From Microtetraspora sp. NBRC 13810 (GTDB lineage Bacteria > Actinomycetota > Actinomycetes > Streptosporangiales > Streptosporangiaceae), in contig NZ_BSRQ01000003.1 in the NCBI RefSeq assembly GCF_030268685.1, positions 1 to 64,000 on the forward strand: DNA of 64,000 nt, in the 5' to 3' direction. How positions within the stretch are numbered: position 1 is the stretch's first letter; the number at the start of each line of letters is the position of its first letter. The translations under genes were made by a program, and so were the position numbers. Below are positions 15,338-28,610 of the stretch, piece after piece. The notes beneath the pieces were generated by a model. It ran no database searches and was not told the origin of the DNA. It saw only the letters and a program-made list of their open reading frames with translations.

Positions 15338-17922
15338 TCACGCCCCGCGAAGCCGGGCGCCCAGGCGCTCGGCGGCGACGGACACGGCCTCGTCGCGGGC
15401 CGCCGTGGTCTCCTCGACGGTGAGCGTGCGGTCCGCGGCCCGGAAGCGCAGCGTGTACGCCAGCGACTTGTTGCCCTCGCCGGCCTGCTCCCCGGTGTAG
15501 ACGTCGAACAGCCGGATCGACTCCAGCAGCTCCCCCGCCCCTTCGCGCAGCGCCGACTCGACGTCGGCCACCGGCGTGCCGACCGGCACGATCAGCGCGA
15601 CGTCCTGGGTGGCCACGGGGTAGGACGACACCGGAACCGTCTGCGCCGGCCCCGGCCGGAGCGCGGCCAGCACGTCCAGGTCCAGCTCCATCGCGCAGGT
15701 GCGCGGCGGCAGGCCGAACGCCTCGACGACGCGGGGGTGCAGCTCGCCCGCGTAGCCCGCGAGCTCGCCACCGGCGCGCAGCGCGGCGCACCGGCCCGGG
15801 TGCCACGGCTCGGCGGCGGCGGCCTCGACGGTCAGCTCGGCCCGCGCCTCCCGGGCCACCAGGCGGGCGGCCTCGACCGCGTCCGCCCAGGTGGCCGCGC
15901 GGCCCGCGCCCCACCAGCCGGACCGCTCGAACTCACCGGCCAGCACCACGGCGACCCTGGCCGGCTGGGCGGGCAGCGACGCCCCGATCGAGGCCAGCTC
16001 CTCGGCCGTCGGCCGCCGGTCCACCGCGAGGACCGGGGTCACCGCGGGCGCGTCCGCGCCGGGCAGATAGACCAGGCCGGACTCGAACAGCGCGACGTCG
16101 CCGAAGCCGCGGCCCACGTTGCGGACCAGCGTCTTCAGCAGCCCGGGCAGCAGCGTGGTCCGCATCAGCGGCTCGTCCTCGCTGATCGGGTTGGCGAGCC
16201 GGGCGGCCCGGCGGCGGTCGTCGCCGGCCGGGAGCAGCAGGTCGTCGAAGTCACGCTCGCCGATGAACGGGTAGGCGAGCACCTCGACGAAACCGGCCGC
16301 CGCGAGTCCCCTGCCCACCCGGCGGCGCAGCCGCTGGCTCTCGGTCAGGCCGCCTCCGGCGGGGGCGGCGGGCAGGACCGAGGGCAGCTTGTCGTACCCC
16401 TCCAGCCGGATGACCTCTTCGGCCAGGTCGTTCGGGTCGGTCAGGTCGGGCCGCCAGGTGGGCGGCGTGACGGTGAGCAGGTCGTCCGAGCCCGCCGAGA
16501 CGTCGAGCCTGCCGGACAGGTCGCCGCCGGTCACGGTGCCGGTGGCGGCGGACGCGGCCGGCCCACCGGAGTCGGCGCCCTCGCCCCCCTCGGCTCCCTC
16601 GGCTCCCGCGGCCACCGTGCAGCCGACCTGCTCCAGGTGCCGGATCACCGTCTGCCTGCCGTAGGTCATGCCGGCGACGCGGTCGGGATGGTCGGCCGGG
16701 ATGGTGATCCGCACCGGCTCGACCGGCACCTCGACGTGCGTGACGCCCGGCAGCGCGGTGCCGCCGCCGATCTCCACCAGCAGCCGCGCCGCCCGCCAGG
16801 AGGCGTAGAGCGGCAGCTCCCGGTCCACACCCCGCTCGAACCGTTTGGACGCCTCGCTCACCAGGTTGTGCCGGCGCGACATGCGGGCGATGCCGGTGGC
16901 GGAGAAGTGCGCCGCCTCGATGACCACCTCGGTCGTGGAGCCGGAGATCTCGGTGTGCACGCCGCCCATCGTGCCCGCCATCGAGATCGGGCCCGACTCG
17001 TCGGTGATGAGGATGTCCTCGGGGTGCAGTTCGCGGGTCACGTGGTCGATGGCTTCGAGCGTCTCGCCCGGTTCGGCCCGCCGTACCACGATCTCGCCGG
17101 TGAGCTTGGCGCGGTCGAAGGCGTGCAGCGGCTGGCCGAGCTCCAGCATCACGTAGTTGGTGACGTCGACGGCGGCCGACACCGGCCGCATGCCGGCCCG
17201 GGACAGCCGCAGCCGCAGCCACAAGGGGCTGGGCGCCGCCGGGTCGAACCCGCTGACCTCGCGCAGCACGAACCGGTCGCAGGCGGCCGGGTCGCCGATC
17301 GAGGCCGGATAGGCGGTCTCGGCGGAGGCCGGCAGGTCCAGGTCGGCCGGGTCGCGGAACGGCACGCCGAACGCGGTCGCCGTCTCCCTGGCCACGCCGC
17401 GGACGGACAGCGCGTAGCCGAGGTCGGGGGTGACCTCCAGCTCGATCACGTCGTCGCGCAGCCGCAGCAGCTCGACCACGTCGGCGCCGATCGGCACGTC
17501 CGGGTCCAGCACCAGGATGCCGGGCGAGGACTCGGCGACGCCCAGCTCGGCCTCGGAACAGATCATGCCGTCGGACACCCGGCCGTACGTCTTGCGGGCG
17601 CCGATCTCGAAGCCGCCGGGCAGCACCGAGCCGGGCAGCGCCACCGGCACCCGGTCGCCCACCGAGAAGTTGACCGCGCCGCAGACGATGCCGCGGGGAG
17701 CCGCCTCGCCCACCTCGACCTGGCAGTAGCGGATCGGCTTCTTGAAGCCGGGAAGCTCCTCGATGTCCAGGACCTCACCGACCACGACGTTCTTGATCTC
17801 GTGGCCGTGGGAGACGATCGACTCCAGCTTCAGGCCCGCGGCGGTGAGCTTGTCGGCCACCTCGTGGGCGGTGACGGCGGGGAGGTCGACGTACTCCCGC
17901 AGCCATGAAAGCGGGACCTTCA

Positions 17923-17923
<1 letters not shown>
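15338..17923 (-). CDS. pheT: Phenylalanyl-tRNA synthetase beta subunit
   Basis: Large subunit of the (alpha-beta)2 enzyme; 861 residues, longer than usual. Order seen: EMAP/OB-type tRNA-binding domain (about 40-150), B3/B4 editing region, B5 domain (about 405-515), catalytic-like core, and a C-terminal anticodon-binding FDX-ACB domain (from about [15 protein letters not shown]). Residues about 439-481 are a low-complexity Gly/Ala/Glu/Ser/Thr insert inside B5, before [11 protein letters not shown], where relatives have only a few residues. ATG at 17923 shares its A with the pheS stop (TGATG). Confidence 0.96.
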
Positions 17924-20182
<2,259 letters not shown>

Positions 20183-20243
20183 GACCCCGCCTCCTCGACC
20201 TACAAGGCCGACAATAGCGGGTTTCCCAGGTGATGCGGCAGCC

Positions 20244-21044
20244 TCACTTTTGGCGTTGAGTCCGGGCCGAAGCGTACAAACACACCGCGGCGGCCGTGGC
20301 GAGGTTGAGACTTTCGGCCCCGCCGTAGATGGGAACGCGGACCACCTCGTCGGCGAGTTCGAGTACTTCCTTCGGCAGGCCCCACGCCTCGTTGCCGAAA
20401 ACCCAGGCGGTCGGGCCGGACAGGTCCACGTCGTCGAGCGTGCGCTCCCCCGCGCCGTCGGCGGCGAGCACCCGCAGCCCGGCGTCCTTCAGCTCGCGCA
20501 CGGCCTGCGCCACCGGGACGCCGGTGACCACCGGGAGATGGAACAGGCTTCCCGCGCTGGCCCGCACGCACTTGCCGTTGTAGGGGTCGACCGAGGCGTC
20601 GGTGAAGACGACCGCGTCGGCGCCCGCGGCGTCGGCGGTGCGCAGCACGGTGCCGGCGTTGCCCGGGTCGCGCACGTGCGCGAGCACGGCCACCAGCCGC
20701 GCCCCCGGGACGGCCTCGCCCAGCGGCACGTGCACCAGCCTGCACACGGCCAGCAGCCCCTGCGGGGTGACCGTCTGGGCCAGCTCGGCCATGACCTCGC
20801 CGCTGGCCAGGTGCACCGGCACGCCGGCGGCGGCCGCGGCGGCGACGATCTCGGGGTGGCGGGCCTCGGCGTCCGCCGTGGCGTAAAGCTCGACGGTCAC
20901 GCCGGGAAGCCTGAGCGCCTCCCTGACGGCCTGCGGGCCCTCCGCGAGAAAGGCCAGGTCGCGTTCGCGGAACGCCCGCTTGGCGAGCCTCCTGGCCGCC
21001 TTCACGCGCGGCGACCTGATGTTGGTCAGCTCCGCCCTCGCCAT
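20244..21044 (-). CDS. SpoU/TrmH-family RNA 2'-O-methyltransferase
   Basis: SAM-dependent ribose methylation of rRNA or tRNA by a trefoil-knot (SPOUT) enzyme. The 266-residue protein has an N-terminal substrate-binding domain (L30e-like, about 20-95) and the three knot motifs: VRDPGNAGTVLRTADA, WVFGNEAWGLP and IYGGAESLNLATAAAVCLY. ATG at 21044 is chosen over TTG at 21056, which has no ribosome site. Location next to rplT-rpmI-infC is common in actinobacteria and suggests 23S rRNA as target; the exact nucleotide cannot be told. Confidence 0.93.
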   Translation of the reverse strand: MARAELTNIRSPRVKAARRLAKRAFRERDLAFLAEGPQAVREALRLPGVTVELYATADAEARHPEIVAAAAAAGVPVHLASGEVMAELAQTVTPQGLLAVCRLVHVPLGEAVPGARLVAVLAHVRDPGNAGTVLRTADAAGADAVVFTDASVDPYNGKCVRASAGSLFHLPVVTGVPVAQAVRELKDAGLRVLAADGAGERTLDDVDLSGPTAWVFGNEAWGLPKEVLELADEVVRVPIYGGAESLNLATAAAVCLYASARTQRQK

Positions 21045-21106
21045 TCCGGCCCCCAAAGCTCGAATGCTCCCGGCGAGCGGCCGGAAGACGAGAAAACGCC
21101 GTGACC

Positions 21107-21154
21107 CCGCGGCCGTGGGACCCCGCTGCGCGGGATCTCCGCGGCCGTGGGACC
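21107..21154. repeat. 16-bp direct repeat downstream of rplT
   Basis: CCGCGGCCGTGGGACC occurs at 21107-21122 and again at 21139-21154, exactly 16 bp apart. The spacer itself carries a small CCCGC/GCGGG hairpin. The whole array lies between rplT and the methyltransferase gene. Confidence 0.75.
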
Positions 21155-21160
21155 ACGGCC
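21143..21160 (-). terminator. Terminator of the infC-rpmI-rplT operon
   Basis: GGCCGTGG (21143-21150) pairs with CCACGGCC (21153-21160) around a 2-nt loop, starting 8 nt after the rplT stop. It overlaps the second copy of the 16-bp repeat. Confidence 0.65.
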
Positions 21161-21168
21161 CGCAAGTG

Positions 21169-21549
21169 TCAGGCGACCGGCGCGTTCACGTCGGCGGGCA
21201 GCGCCTTCTTGGCGGCCTCCACCAGCGTCGCGAACGTCTGGGCGTCGTTGACCGCGAGGTCGGCGAGGATCTTGCGGTCCACCTCGATCCCGGCGGCCTT
21301 GATGCCCTGGATGAAGCGGTTGTAGGTGATGCCGTTCTGCCGGGCCGCGGCGTTGATCCGCTGGATCCACAGGCGGCGGAAGTTGCCCTTGCGGTCCTTG
21401 CGGTCGCGGTAGGCGTAGGTCATCGAGTGGAGCATCTGCTCCTTGGCCTTGCGGTACAGACGCGACCGCTGGCCACGGTAGCCACTCGCCCGTTCGAGAA
21501 CGACCCTGCGCTTCTTCTTGGCGTTGATCGCCCGCTTCACGCGTGCCAT
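21169..21549 (-). CDS. rplT: 50S ribosomal protein L20
   Basis: Primary 23S-binding assembly protein of the large subunit and, in some bacteria, repressor of its own operon. The 126-residue protein has the family start [15 protein letters not shown], the [12 protein letters not shown] helix and the C-terminal globular domain ([18 protein letters not shown]). ATG start. Third gene of infC-rpmI-rplT, 27 nt after rpmI. Confidence 0.98.
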   Translation of the reverse strand: MARVKRAINAKKKRRVVLERASGYRGQRSRLYRKAKEQMLHSMTYAYRDRKDRKGNFRRLWIQRINAAARQNGITYNRFIQGIKAAGIEVDRKILADLAVNDAQTFATLVEAAKKALPADVNAPVA

Positions 21550-21576
21550 TTTTATCTATCTCCCCGGGGTTCGTTC

Positions 21577-21771
21577 TTACTTGGCGAGCAGCTTCTTGAT
21601 CTTCTTTGTGTCGGAGGGGGACATCACCACATCCGGGGCGAGACGACGCGTAAGGGTGGTCGGCTTGTGCTCGTTGTAGTGCGCGCGGTTGGCCCGGCGG
21701 CGGACGATCTTGCCGGACCCGGTGAGCCGGAACCGCTTCTTCGCACCACTGTGCGTCTTCATCTTCGGCAT
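21577..21771 (-). CDS. rpmI: 50S ribosomal protein L35
   Basis: Small basic ribosomal protein, 64 residues, with the diagnostic [14 protein letters not shown] start and the C-terminal [10 protein letters not shown] start. It lies between infC and rplT, 119 nt after infC; that gap carries a perfect hairpin GAGACCGG-AC-CCGGTCTC (21848-21865), which may tune expression of the ribosomal protein genes relative to infC. Confidence 0.98.
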   Translation of the reverse strand: MPKMKTHSGAKKRFRLTGSGKIVRRRANRAHYNEHKPTTLTRRLAPDVVMSPSDTKKIKKLLAK

Positions 21772-21847
21772 CTCAGCCGTCTCTCCCTACGTTCATCCGT
21801 GCCGATGCCCCGGGCCGGTAACCCGAGTCAAGGGCATGCCTGACTAC

Positions 21848-21865
21848 GAGACCGGACCCGGTCTC
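21848..21865 (-). promoter_or_regulatory. infC-rpmI intergenic hairpin
   Basis: An 8-bp perfect stem with a 2-nt loop lies between infC and rpmI. Upstream on the same transcript GGGCAT and ATGCCC can also pair. It could be an attenuator, processing site or mRNA stabiliser; a full terminator is unlikely inside a conserved operon. Confidence 0.45.
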
Positions 21866-21890
21866 AGCCTGTCTGCCTGCGGCTGGTCGC

Positions 21891-22505
21891 CTACTCCTGA
21901 GGCTCGGTGGCCTCGTCGACGTCGACGTCGACGTCGATGTCGTCGTCATCGCGTCGCGCTCGTGCCGCGGCCTTCTCGGCCTTGGCCTCGGCCTTCTTCT
22001 TGTGCGGTCCGATCACCATGATCATGTTACGGCCATCCTGCTTCGGCTGGGACTCGACGAAGCCGAGCTCCGTCACGTCCTCCGCGAGCCGCTGCAGGAG
22101 CCGGAACCCCAGCTCGGGACGGGACTGCTCCCGCCCGCGGAACATAATGGTGACCTTGACCTTGTCCCCCGCCTTGAGGAACCGCACCACGTGACCCTTC
22201 TTGGTCTCGTAGTCGTGCGGGTCGATCTTCGGCCGGAGCTTGATCTCCTTGATGATCGTGTGGGCCTGGTTGCGGCGCGCCTCGCGCGCCTTCATCGCGG
22301 ACTCGTACTTGAACTTGCCGTAGTCCATGAGCTTGCACACGGGCGGACGAGCCGTTGCCGCGACCTCCACGAGGTCGAGGTCGGCCTCCTGAGCCAGTTT
22401 CAGCGCATCGTGAATGGAGACGATGCCGACCTGCTCGCCGTTAGGGCCGACGAGACGGACCTCTGGCACGCGGATACGCTCGTTGATGCGGGGCTCGGCG
22501 CTGAT
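21891..22505 (-). CDS. infC: Translation initiation factor IF-3
   Basis: Binds the 30S subunit and checks start-codon pairing. About 204 residues: N domain ([17 protein letters not shown]), linker ([19 protein letters not shown]), C domain ([22 protein letters not shown], then [14 protein letters not shown]), and an acidic Asp/Val-repeat tail ([15 protein letters not shown]). I place the start at ATC, 22505, where homology begins (ISAEPRIN) and AGGAGG lies 4 nt upstream; IF3 genes commonly use rare AUU/AUC starts for autoregulation. The frame stays open upstream, so an earlier ATG at 22601 or a GTG is possible. Confidence 0.93.
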   Translation of the reverse strand: MSAEPRINERIRVPEVRLVGPNGEQVGIVSIHDALKLAQEADLDLVEVAATARPPVCKLMDYGKFKYESAMKAREARRNQAHTIIKEIKLRPKIDPHDYETKKGHVVRFLKAGDKVKVTIMFRGREQSRPELGFRLLQRLAEDVTELGFVESQPKQDGRNMIMVIGPHKKKAEAKAEKAAARARRDDDDIDVDVDVDEATEPQE

Positions 22506-22776
22506 GGGACCTCCTAGGTTGACGAACCTCGGCCGCCCCCTGAGGGCGACCGCCACGTGCTTGATCGTGCCGGGAGCCTCGCGGATTGCGCGTGCCATCA
22601 AGGTCGCGAAACGCGAAATGCCCCGCACGTCGCGCATGCGGGGCCACCACCGAGCCCGATGACCGGGCTCTCTCCGGCACATGCCGGAGGTGATCCTTGA
22701 CCCGTCGGCCCAGCGGCCGATCAGGTGGGAGGGAAACCTCCGCTTGCGCGTCCAGCAGGCATGCCGGACCGATCGA
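22506..22776 (-). promoter_or_regulatory. Structured leader of the infC operon
   Basis: A possible -10 TAACGT (22788-22783) has no good -35. Three consecutive perfect hairpins follow on the minus strand: CTCCGGCA/TGCCGGAG (22672-22689), GAGCCCG/CGGGCTC (22652-22670) and GCCCCGCA/TGCGGGGC (22620-22644), before the infC ribosome site at 22515-22510. The arrangement suggests attenuation or ribosomal-protein (L20-like) autoregulation, but I do not recognise a named leader family. Confidence 0.5.
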
Positions 22777-22832
22777 GCACCTACGTTACCACAACGCGCG
22801 CCCTGCCGGATTCATTCCGTCGCGGCGGCCTC

Positions 22833-23675
22833 TCACGCGCCGCGCGTCCTTCTCGCGATCTCCGCCTCGCCGGCCGCCCGCATGGGCTCGACCGGCGCGG
22901 GCGCGCGGCCGGTCATCAGCTCGACCTGGCGGACGGCCTGGTGCAGCAGCATCGGGAACCCGCCGACGACGGTGCCCCCAGCGGCCAGCACGGCCGCCGC
23001 CGCCGTGGTCGGCCACGGCGAGTAGACCACGTCGAACAGCGCGGGCACCCCGGCCAGCCGGGCCGCGAAGCCGTCGGCCGCCCCGGAGGGCAGCGTCGAG
23101 ACGACCAGCCCGGCGCCGTCGAGCACGACGTCGAGCTTGTCGAAGGTCTGTACGGCGGGCGCCACCTCCAGCCGCTCGGCCGCCTCCAGCGTCTCCGCCG
23201 CCCTGCCCGGCTCCCTGACCACGAGGGTCGTCTCGGCCACGCCCATCTCGCGCAGCGCGGCGAGCGCCGATGCGGCGGTCGCTCCACCGCCGAGGATCAC
23301 CGCGGAGCCCGGCGCCCCGACCCCCGCCTCGGCCAGGGCCTGGACGATGCCGTGCACGTCGGTGTTCTCCCCGTGCGCCCGGCCGCCGGCGAACACCACG
23401 GTGTTCGCCCCGCCCACCTGGACCGCCAGGTCGGACACGGAGTCCAGCAGCGGGAAGACCGCCCGCTTGAGCGGCATCGTGAGCGACAGGCCCGCCCACT
23501 CCGGGCCCAGGCCCTCGACCAGCGCGGGCAGGCCCGCCTCGTCGCACTCGATCGCGTCGTAGCGCCAGTCGCCGAGCCCGAGGGCCGCGTAGGCGGCCCT
23601 GTGCAGGTAAGGCGACAACGAGTGGGCGATCGGCGAGCCGAGCACCGCGGCCCTGGTGATGGCGCGCACGGTCAC
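22833..23675 (-). CDS. aroE: Shikimate dehydrogenase
   Basis: NADP-dependent reduction of 3-dehydroshikimate in aromatic amino acid synthesis. The 280-residue protein shows the substrate site SPIAHSLSP, the catalytic region SLTMPLK, GGANTVV, GENTDVHG and the cofactor loop LGGGATAASA. GTG at 23675 overlaps the mltG stop as GTGA, so the two are translationally coupled, an arrangement common in actinobacteria. Last gene of the ruvX-mltG-aroE stretch. Confidence 0.95.
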   Translation of the reverse strand: MTVRAITRAAVLGSPIAHSLSPYLHRAAYAALGLGDWRYDAIECDEAGLPALVEGLGPEWAGLSLTMPLKRAVFPLLDSVSDLAVQVGGANTVVFAGGRAHGENTDVHGIVQALAEAGVGAPGSAVILGGGATAASALAALREMGVAETTLVVREPGRAAETLEAAERLEVAPAVQTFDKLDVVLDGAGLVVSTLPSGAADGFAARLAGVPALFDVVYSPWPTTAAAAVLAAGGTVVGGFPMLLHQAVRQVELMTGRAPAPVEPMRAAGEAEIARRTRGA

Positions 23676-24829
23676 CCGCCCTTGTAGTTCCGGTTGAACT
23701 CCGCCTCGAACTGCTGGAACTCGGCGTAGGAGTCGGTGAACTTGGTGATGCCCTTGGCCGGGTCGGTGGTCGCGAAGTAGATCCACGGGCCCTTGGCCGG
23801 GTTGAGCGCCGCCTCGATGGCGTGCTCGCCGGGGTTGCTGATCGGGCCGGGCGGCAGGCCGTGCCGCCGGTAGGTGTTGTACGGCGACTTGCTGTCCAGC
23901 TCCGCGTGGGTGGCGGCGATGCCGTACTTGTTGAGCGCGTACATGACCGTGCTGTCCATCTGGAGTTGCATGGGCGGGTTCATGGCCAGCCGGTTGTAGA
24001 TCACCCGGGCGATCTTCGGCATGTCGGCGGCCGTGCCGGACTCGGCCTGCACGATGCTCGCGATGGTGAGCATCTCGTGCTGGCTGAAGCCGAGCCGCTT
24101 GGCCCGCTCCGCCATCCCGGCCTCCTCGACCGCGTGCTCGTAGCGGTCGAGCATGGCGTTGAGGATGTCGGCGGCGGACATCTTCGGGGTGATCTCGTAC
24201 GTGGCGGGGAAGGCGTAGCCCTCCAGCCTGCCCCTGGCCCCCTGCGGCAGGTCGAGGTCCTTGGCGGCGTCCTCGAACTCCTTGACCGGCTTGCCGGTCT
24301 TCTTGGCGAGCTCGTCGTAGATCTGGACGAGCCGCCTGCCCTCGACAATGGTGATCTTCGTCTGCAGCCGCATGTTCGGGTCGAGCAGGGTCACGGCCTC
24401 CTTGGCCGCCATGCCCTTGCGCAGCCGGTAGTCGCCGGGCTGCAGCGAGGCGCTCTTGCCGGCGGCGTCGATGGCGTTGGTGAAGGCGCGGGCGCTGGCG
24501 ACCACGCCCTGCTCCTCCAGGGTCTGCGCCACGTCGGAGGCGGTCGCCCCGTCACGGATCTCGATGACCACCTCGCCGGTGCCCGGCCCGCTGAAGTCCT
24601 CGGCGGTCGTGACGCCCTGCAGCCACATGTAGCCGTAGTAACCGCCGCCGCCGATGACGCCGACGAGGACGATCAGGGCCAGCAGCGGGGCCAGGAAACC
24701 GCCCCGGTTGCGCCTGCGGCGGCGGCGCCGGCCGCCCCGCTTGCGACCCGCGGACGCGCGTCCGCGGCGCCGAGAGGACCCCTCGTCGTCGGCTCCGAGC
24801 AGGAAATCGTCCATGTCGAGATCATTCAT
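23672..24829 (-). CDS. mltG: Endolytic murein transglycosylase MltG (YceG family)
   Basis: Membrane-anchored enzyme that cleaves nascent peptidoglycan strands and so limits glycan length. About 385 residues: cytosolic Arg-rich segment (about 18-45), one membrane helix (about 45-66), a LysM-like part, then the YceG domain with LEGYAFPATY, IASIVQAES and LPPGPISNPG. In the active-site block the first of the two usual acidic residues (VEKE-type) is Gln, the second Glu is kept. No ideal ribosome site: ATG at 24829 chosen; TTG at 24844 also possible. The C-terminus recurs as a fragment 150 bp upstream. Confidence 0.93.
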   Translation of the reverse strand: MNDLDMDDFLLGADDEGSSRRRGRASAGRKRGGRRRRRRRNRGGFLAPLLALIVLVGVIGGGGYYGYMWLQGVTTAEDFSGPGTGEVVIEIRDGATASDVAQTLEEQGVVASARAFTNAIDAAGKSASLQPGDYRLRKGMAAKEAVTLLDPNMRLQTKITIVEGRRLVQIYDELAKKTGKPVKEFEDAAKDLDLPQGARGRLEGYAFPATYEITPKMSAADILNAMLDRYEHAVEEAGMAERAKRLGFSQHEMLTIASIVQAESGTAADMPKIARVIYNRLAMNPPMQLQMDSTVMYALNKYGIAATHAELDSKSPYNTYRRHGLPPGPISNPGEHAIEAALNPAKGPWIYFATTDPAKGITKFTDSYAEFQQFEAEFNRNYKGG

Positions 24830-24974
24830 AGCTGCGGTGGCCAATCTCCCGGTCCGGACGGCCCGGCGTCAAGCCGATGTGCCGAACAGAGGGGAGCACC
24901 GATCCGCACGCACCCCGGACGGCCGCGGAGGCGGGCCGCCCTTCTACCGCTGAGGCGGTCAGGACATCCGACAT

Positions 24975-25118
24975 TCAACGCGTCCCGAGGTAGGTAGTCA
25001 GCTCTTCCCGGTATCTCACGAACTCGCCCTCTTTGTCAGTGAATTTCGTGATTCTATGCACAGGATCGGTTCGAATGAACCATACGCAATCACCTGGTCT
25101 GGGCGTAGAGCCGACCAT
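24975..25118 (-). pseudogene. Short open frame homologous to the MltG C-terminus
   Basis: A 47-codon frame from ATG (25118) to TGA (24977-24975). Its product contains VWFIRTDPVHRITKFTDKEGEF, which aligns with IYFATTDPAKGITKFTDSYAEF at the end of the intact mltG that begins 146 bp further on. An in-frame stop lies 8 codons upstream of the ATG, and the catalytic domain is missing. Base composition is clearly lower in GC, with codons such as AGA, ATT and AAA that neighbours avoid. Most likely a decayed tandem duplicate; a short expressed paralog is possible. The rest of the 440-bp gap around it (24830-25269) holds nothing else I can name. Confidence 0.6.
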
Positions 25119-25269
25119 CAATGCCAGTTCACCCGTTCATTCCCTACGGGTATGGGGGTAGTCCCTAGGCCGGGTAAGCGTTCGATGGCCGAGCATCCAG
25201 CGAATGGCGTGGACCCGGCATGCTCCGCGTCCGACGCGCCGCCGGGCCTGGAACCGTCACCCGCGAGGG

Positions 25270-25782
25270 TCACCGCGTGGATTCCCCGTCCCCGCCCGGA
25301 CGGGGATCGCCGGAGCCGGGCGCGGCGGCCGGCGGTTCGACGGGGGTGCCGGGGGGCCGGCCGGTGGACCGCTCGGCGTCCAGCGCGGCCTGCAGGAGCA
25401 CGACGGCCGCCGCCTGGTCGACGACGCCGCGCTGGTTCTTGGCCCGCACGCCGCTGTCCCGCAGCCGCTGCTGGGCGGTGACCGTGGTCAGCCGCTCGTC
25501 GAAGAGCCGCACCGGGATCGCGGCCGGCCGTACGGCCAGCGTGCCGGCGAAGCGCCTGGCCGCCTCGGCCGCGTGGCTCTCCCTGCCCGACAGCGACGTT
25601 GGCAGGCCCACCACGATCTCGACGGCCTCGTGCTCGGCGGCGATCGCCTCGATCCTGGCGAGATCGCCCTTGCCCCGGCGCACGGTTTCCACCGGCGTCG
25701 CCAGCAGCCCGGAAGGGTCGCTGCGGGCCACGCCGATGCGCACGGAGCCCACGTCCACGCCGAGCCGCACTCCCCGCCTCAC
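25270..25782 (-). CDS. ruvX: Putative pre-16S rRNA nuclease YqgF/RuvX
   Basis: RNase H-fold nuclease implicated in 16S 5'-end maturation. About 170 residues with the core [32 protein letters not shown] and the C-terminal acidic site [15 protein letters not shown] at 25782 follows GGAGG at 6 nt; the frame continues upstream only through a repetitive Pro-Arg stretch that I exclude. The C-terminus is a Pro/Gly-rich tail. It follows alaS by 70 nt, in the usual alaS-ruvX-mltG-aroE order. Confidence 0.92.
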   Translation of the reverse strand: MRRGVRLGVDVGSVRIGVARSDPSGLLATPVETVRRGKGDLARIEAIAAEHEAVEIVVGLPTSLSGRESHAAEAARRFAGTLAVRPAAIPVRLFDERLTTVTAQQRLRDSGVRAKNQRGVVDQAAAVVLLQAALDAERSTGRPPGTPVEPPAAAPGSGDPRPGGDGESTR

Positions 25783-25800
25783 CGGTGGCCTCCGGGCCGC

Positions 25801-25833
25801 GGGGCGGGGACGGGGGCGGGGGCGGGGGCGGGG
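25801..25833. repeat. G-run tract (G-quadruplex-like) between alaS and ruvX
   Basis: The plus strand carries six runs of four or five G separated by single C or AC, filling nearly half of the alaS-ruvX gap. The mRNA (minus strand) is C-rich, so any quadruplex would form on the template DNA. It may slow polymerase or simply be unstable simple sequence. Confidence 0.65.
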
Positions 25834-25852
25834 CACGTCACGGGCATCACGG

Positions 25853-28525
<2,673 letters not shown>

Positions 28526-28548
28526 TTCAGCGGCCATCCTTTGCTTTC

Positions 28549-28599
28549 GGTGACGGTGCTTTCGAGTGTTTCGGGTGACGGTGCCCGGGGTGACGGTGC
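28549..28599. repeat. Three 11-bp direct repeats upstream of alaS
   Basis: GGTGACGGTGC occurs at 28549-28559, 28574-28584 and 28589-28599, in the 85-bp gap between alaS and the next upstream gene. Spacing is 25 and 15 bp. Function unknown; it covers the place where an alaS promoter or leader would lie. Confidence 0.7.
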
Positions 28600-28610
28600 T
28601 TCGTCGACGA

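Noticed and set aside
21891-22682. infC starting at the first available codon of the open frame (22682)
   Set aside because: The added 59 residues are Arg-rich without IF3 homology and overlap the three leader hairpins.
25141-25180. DosR/DevR-like GGGACT half-site upstream of the MltG-like fragment
   Set aside because: Only one half-site is present (AGGGACTA); the inverted partner AGTCCC is missing at the right spacing.
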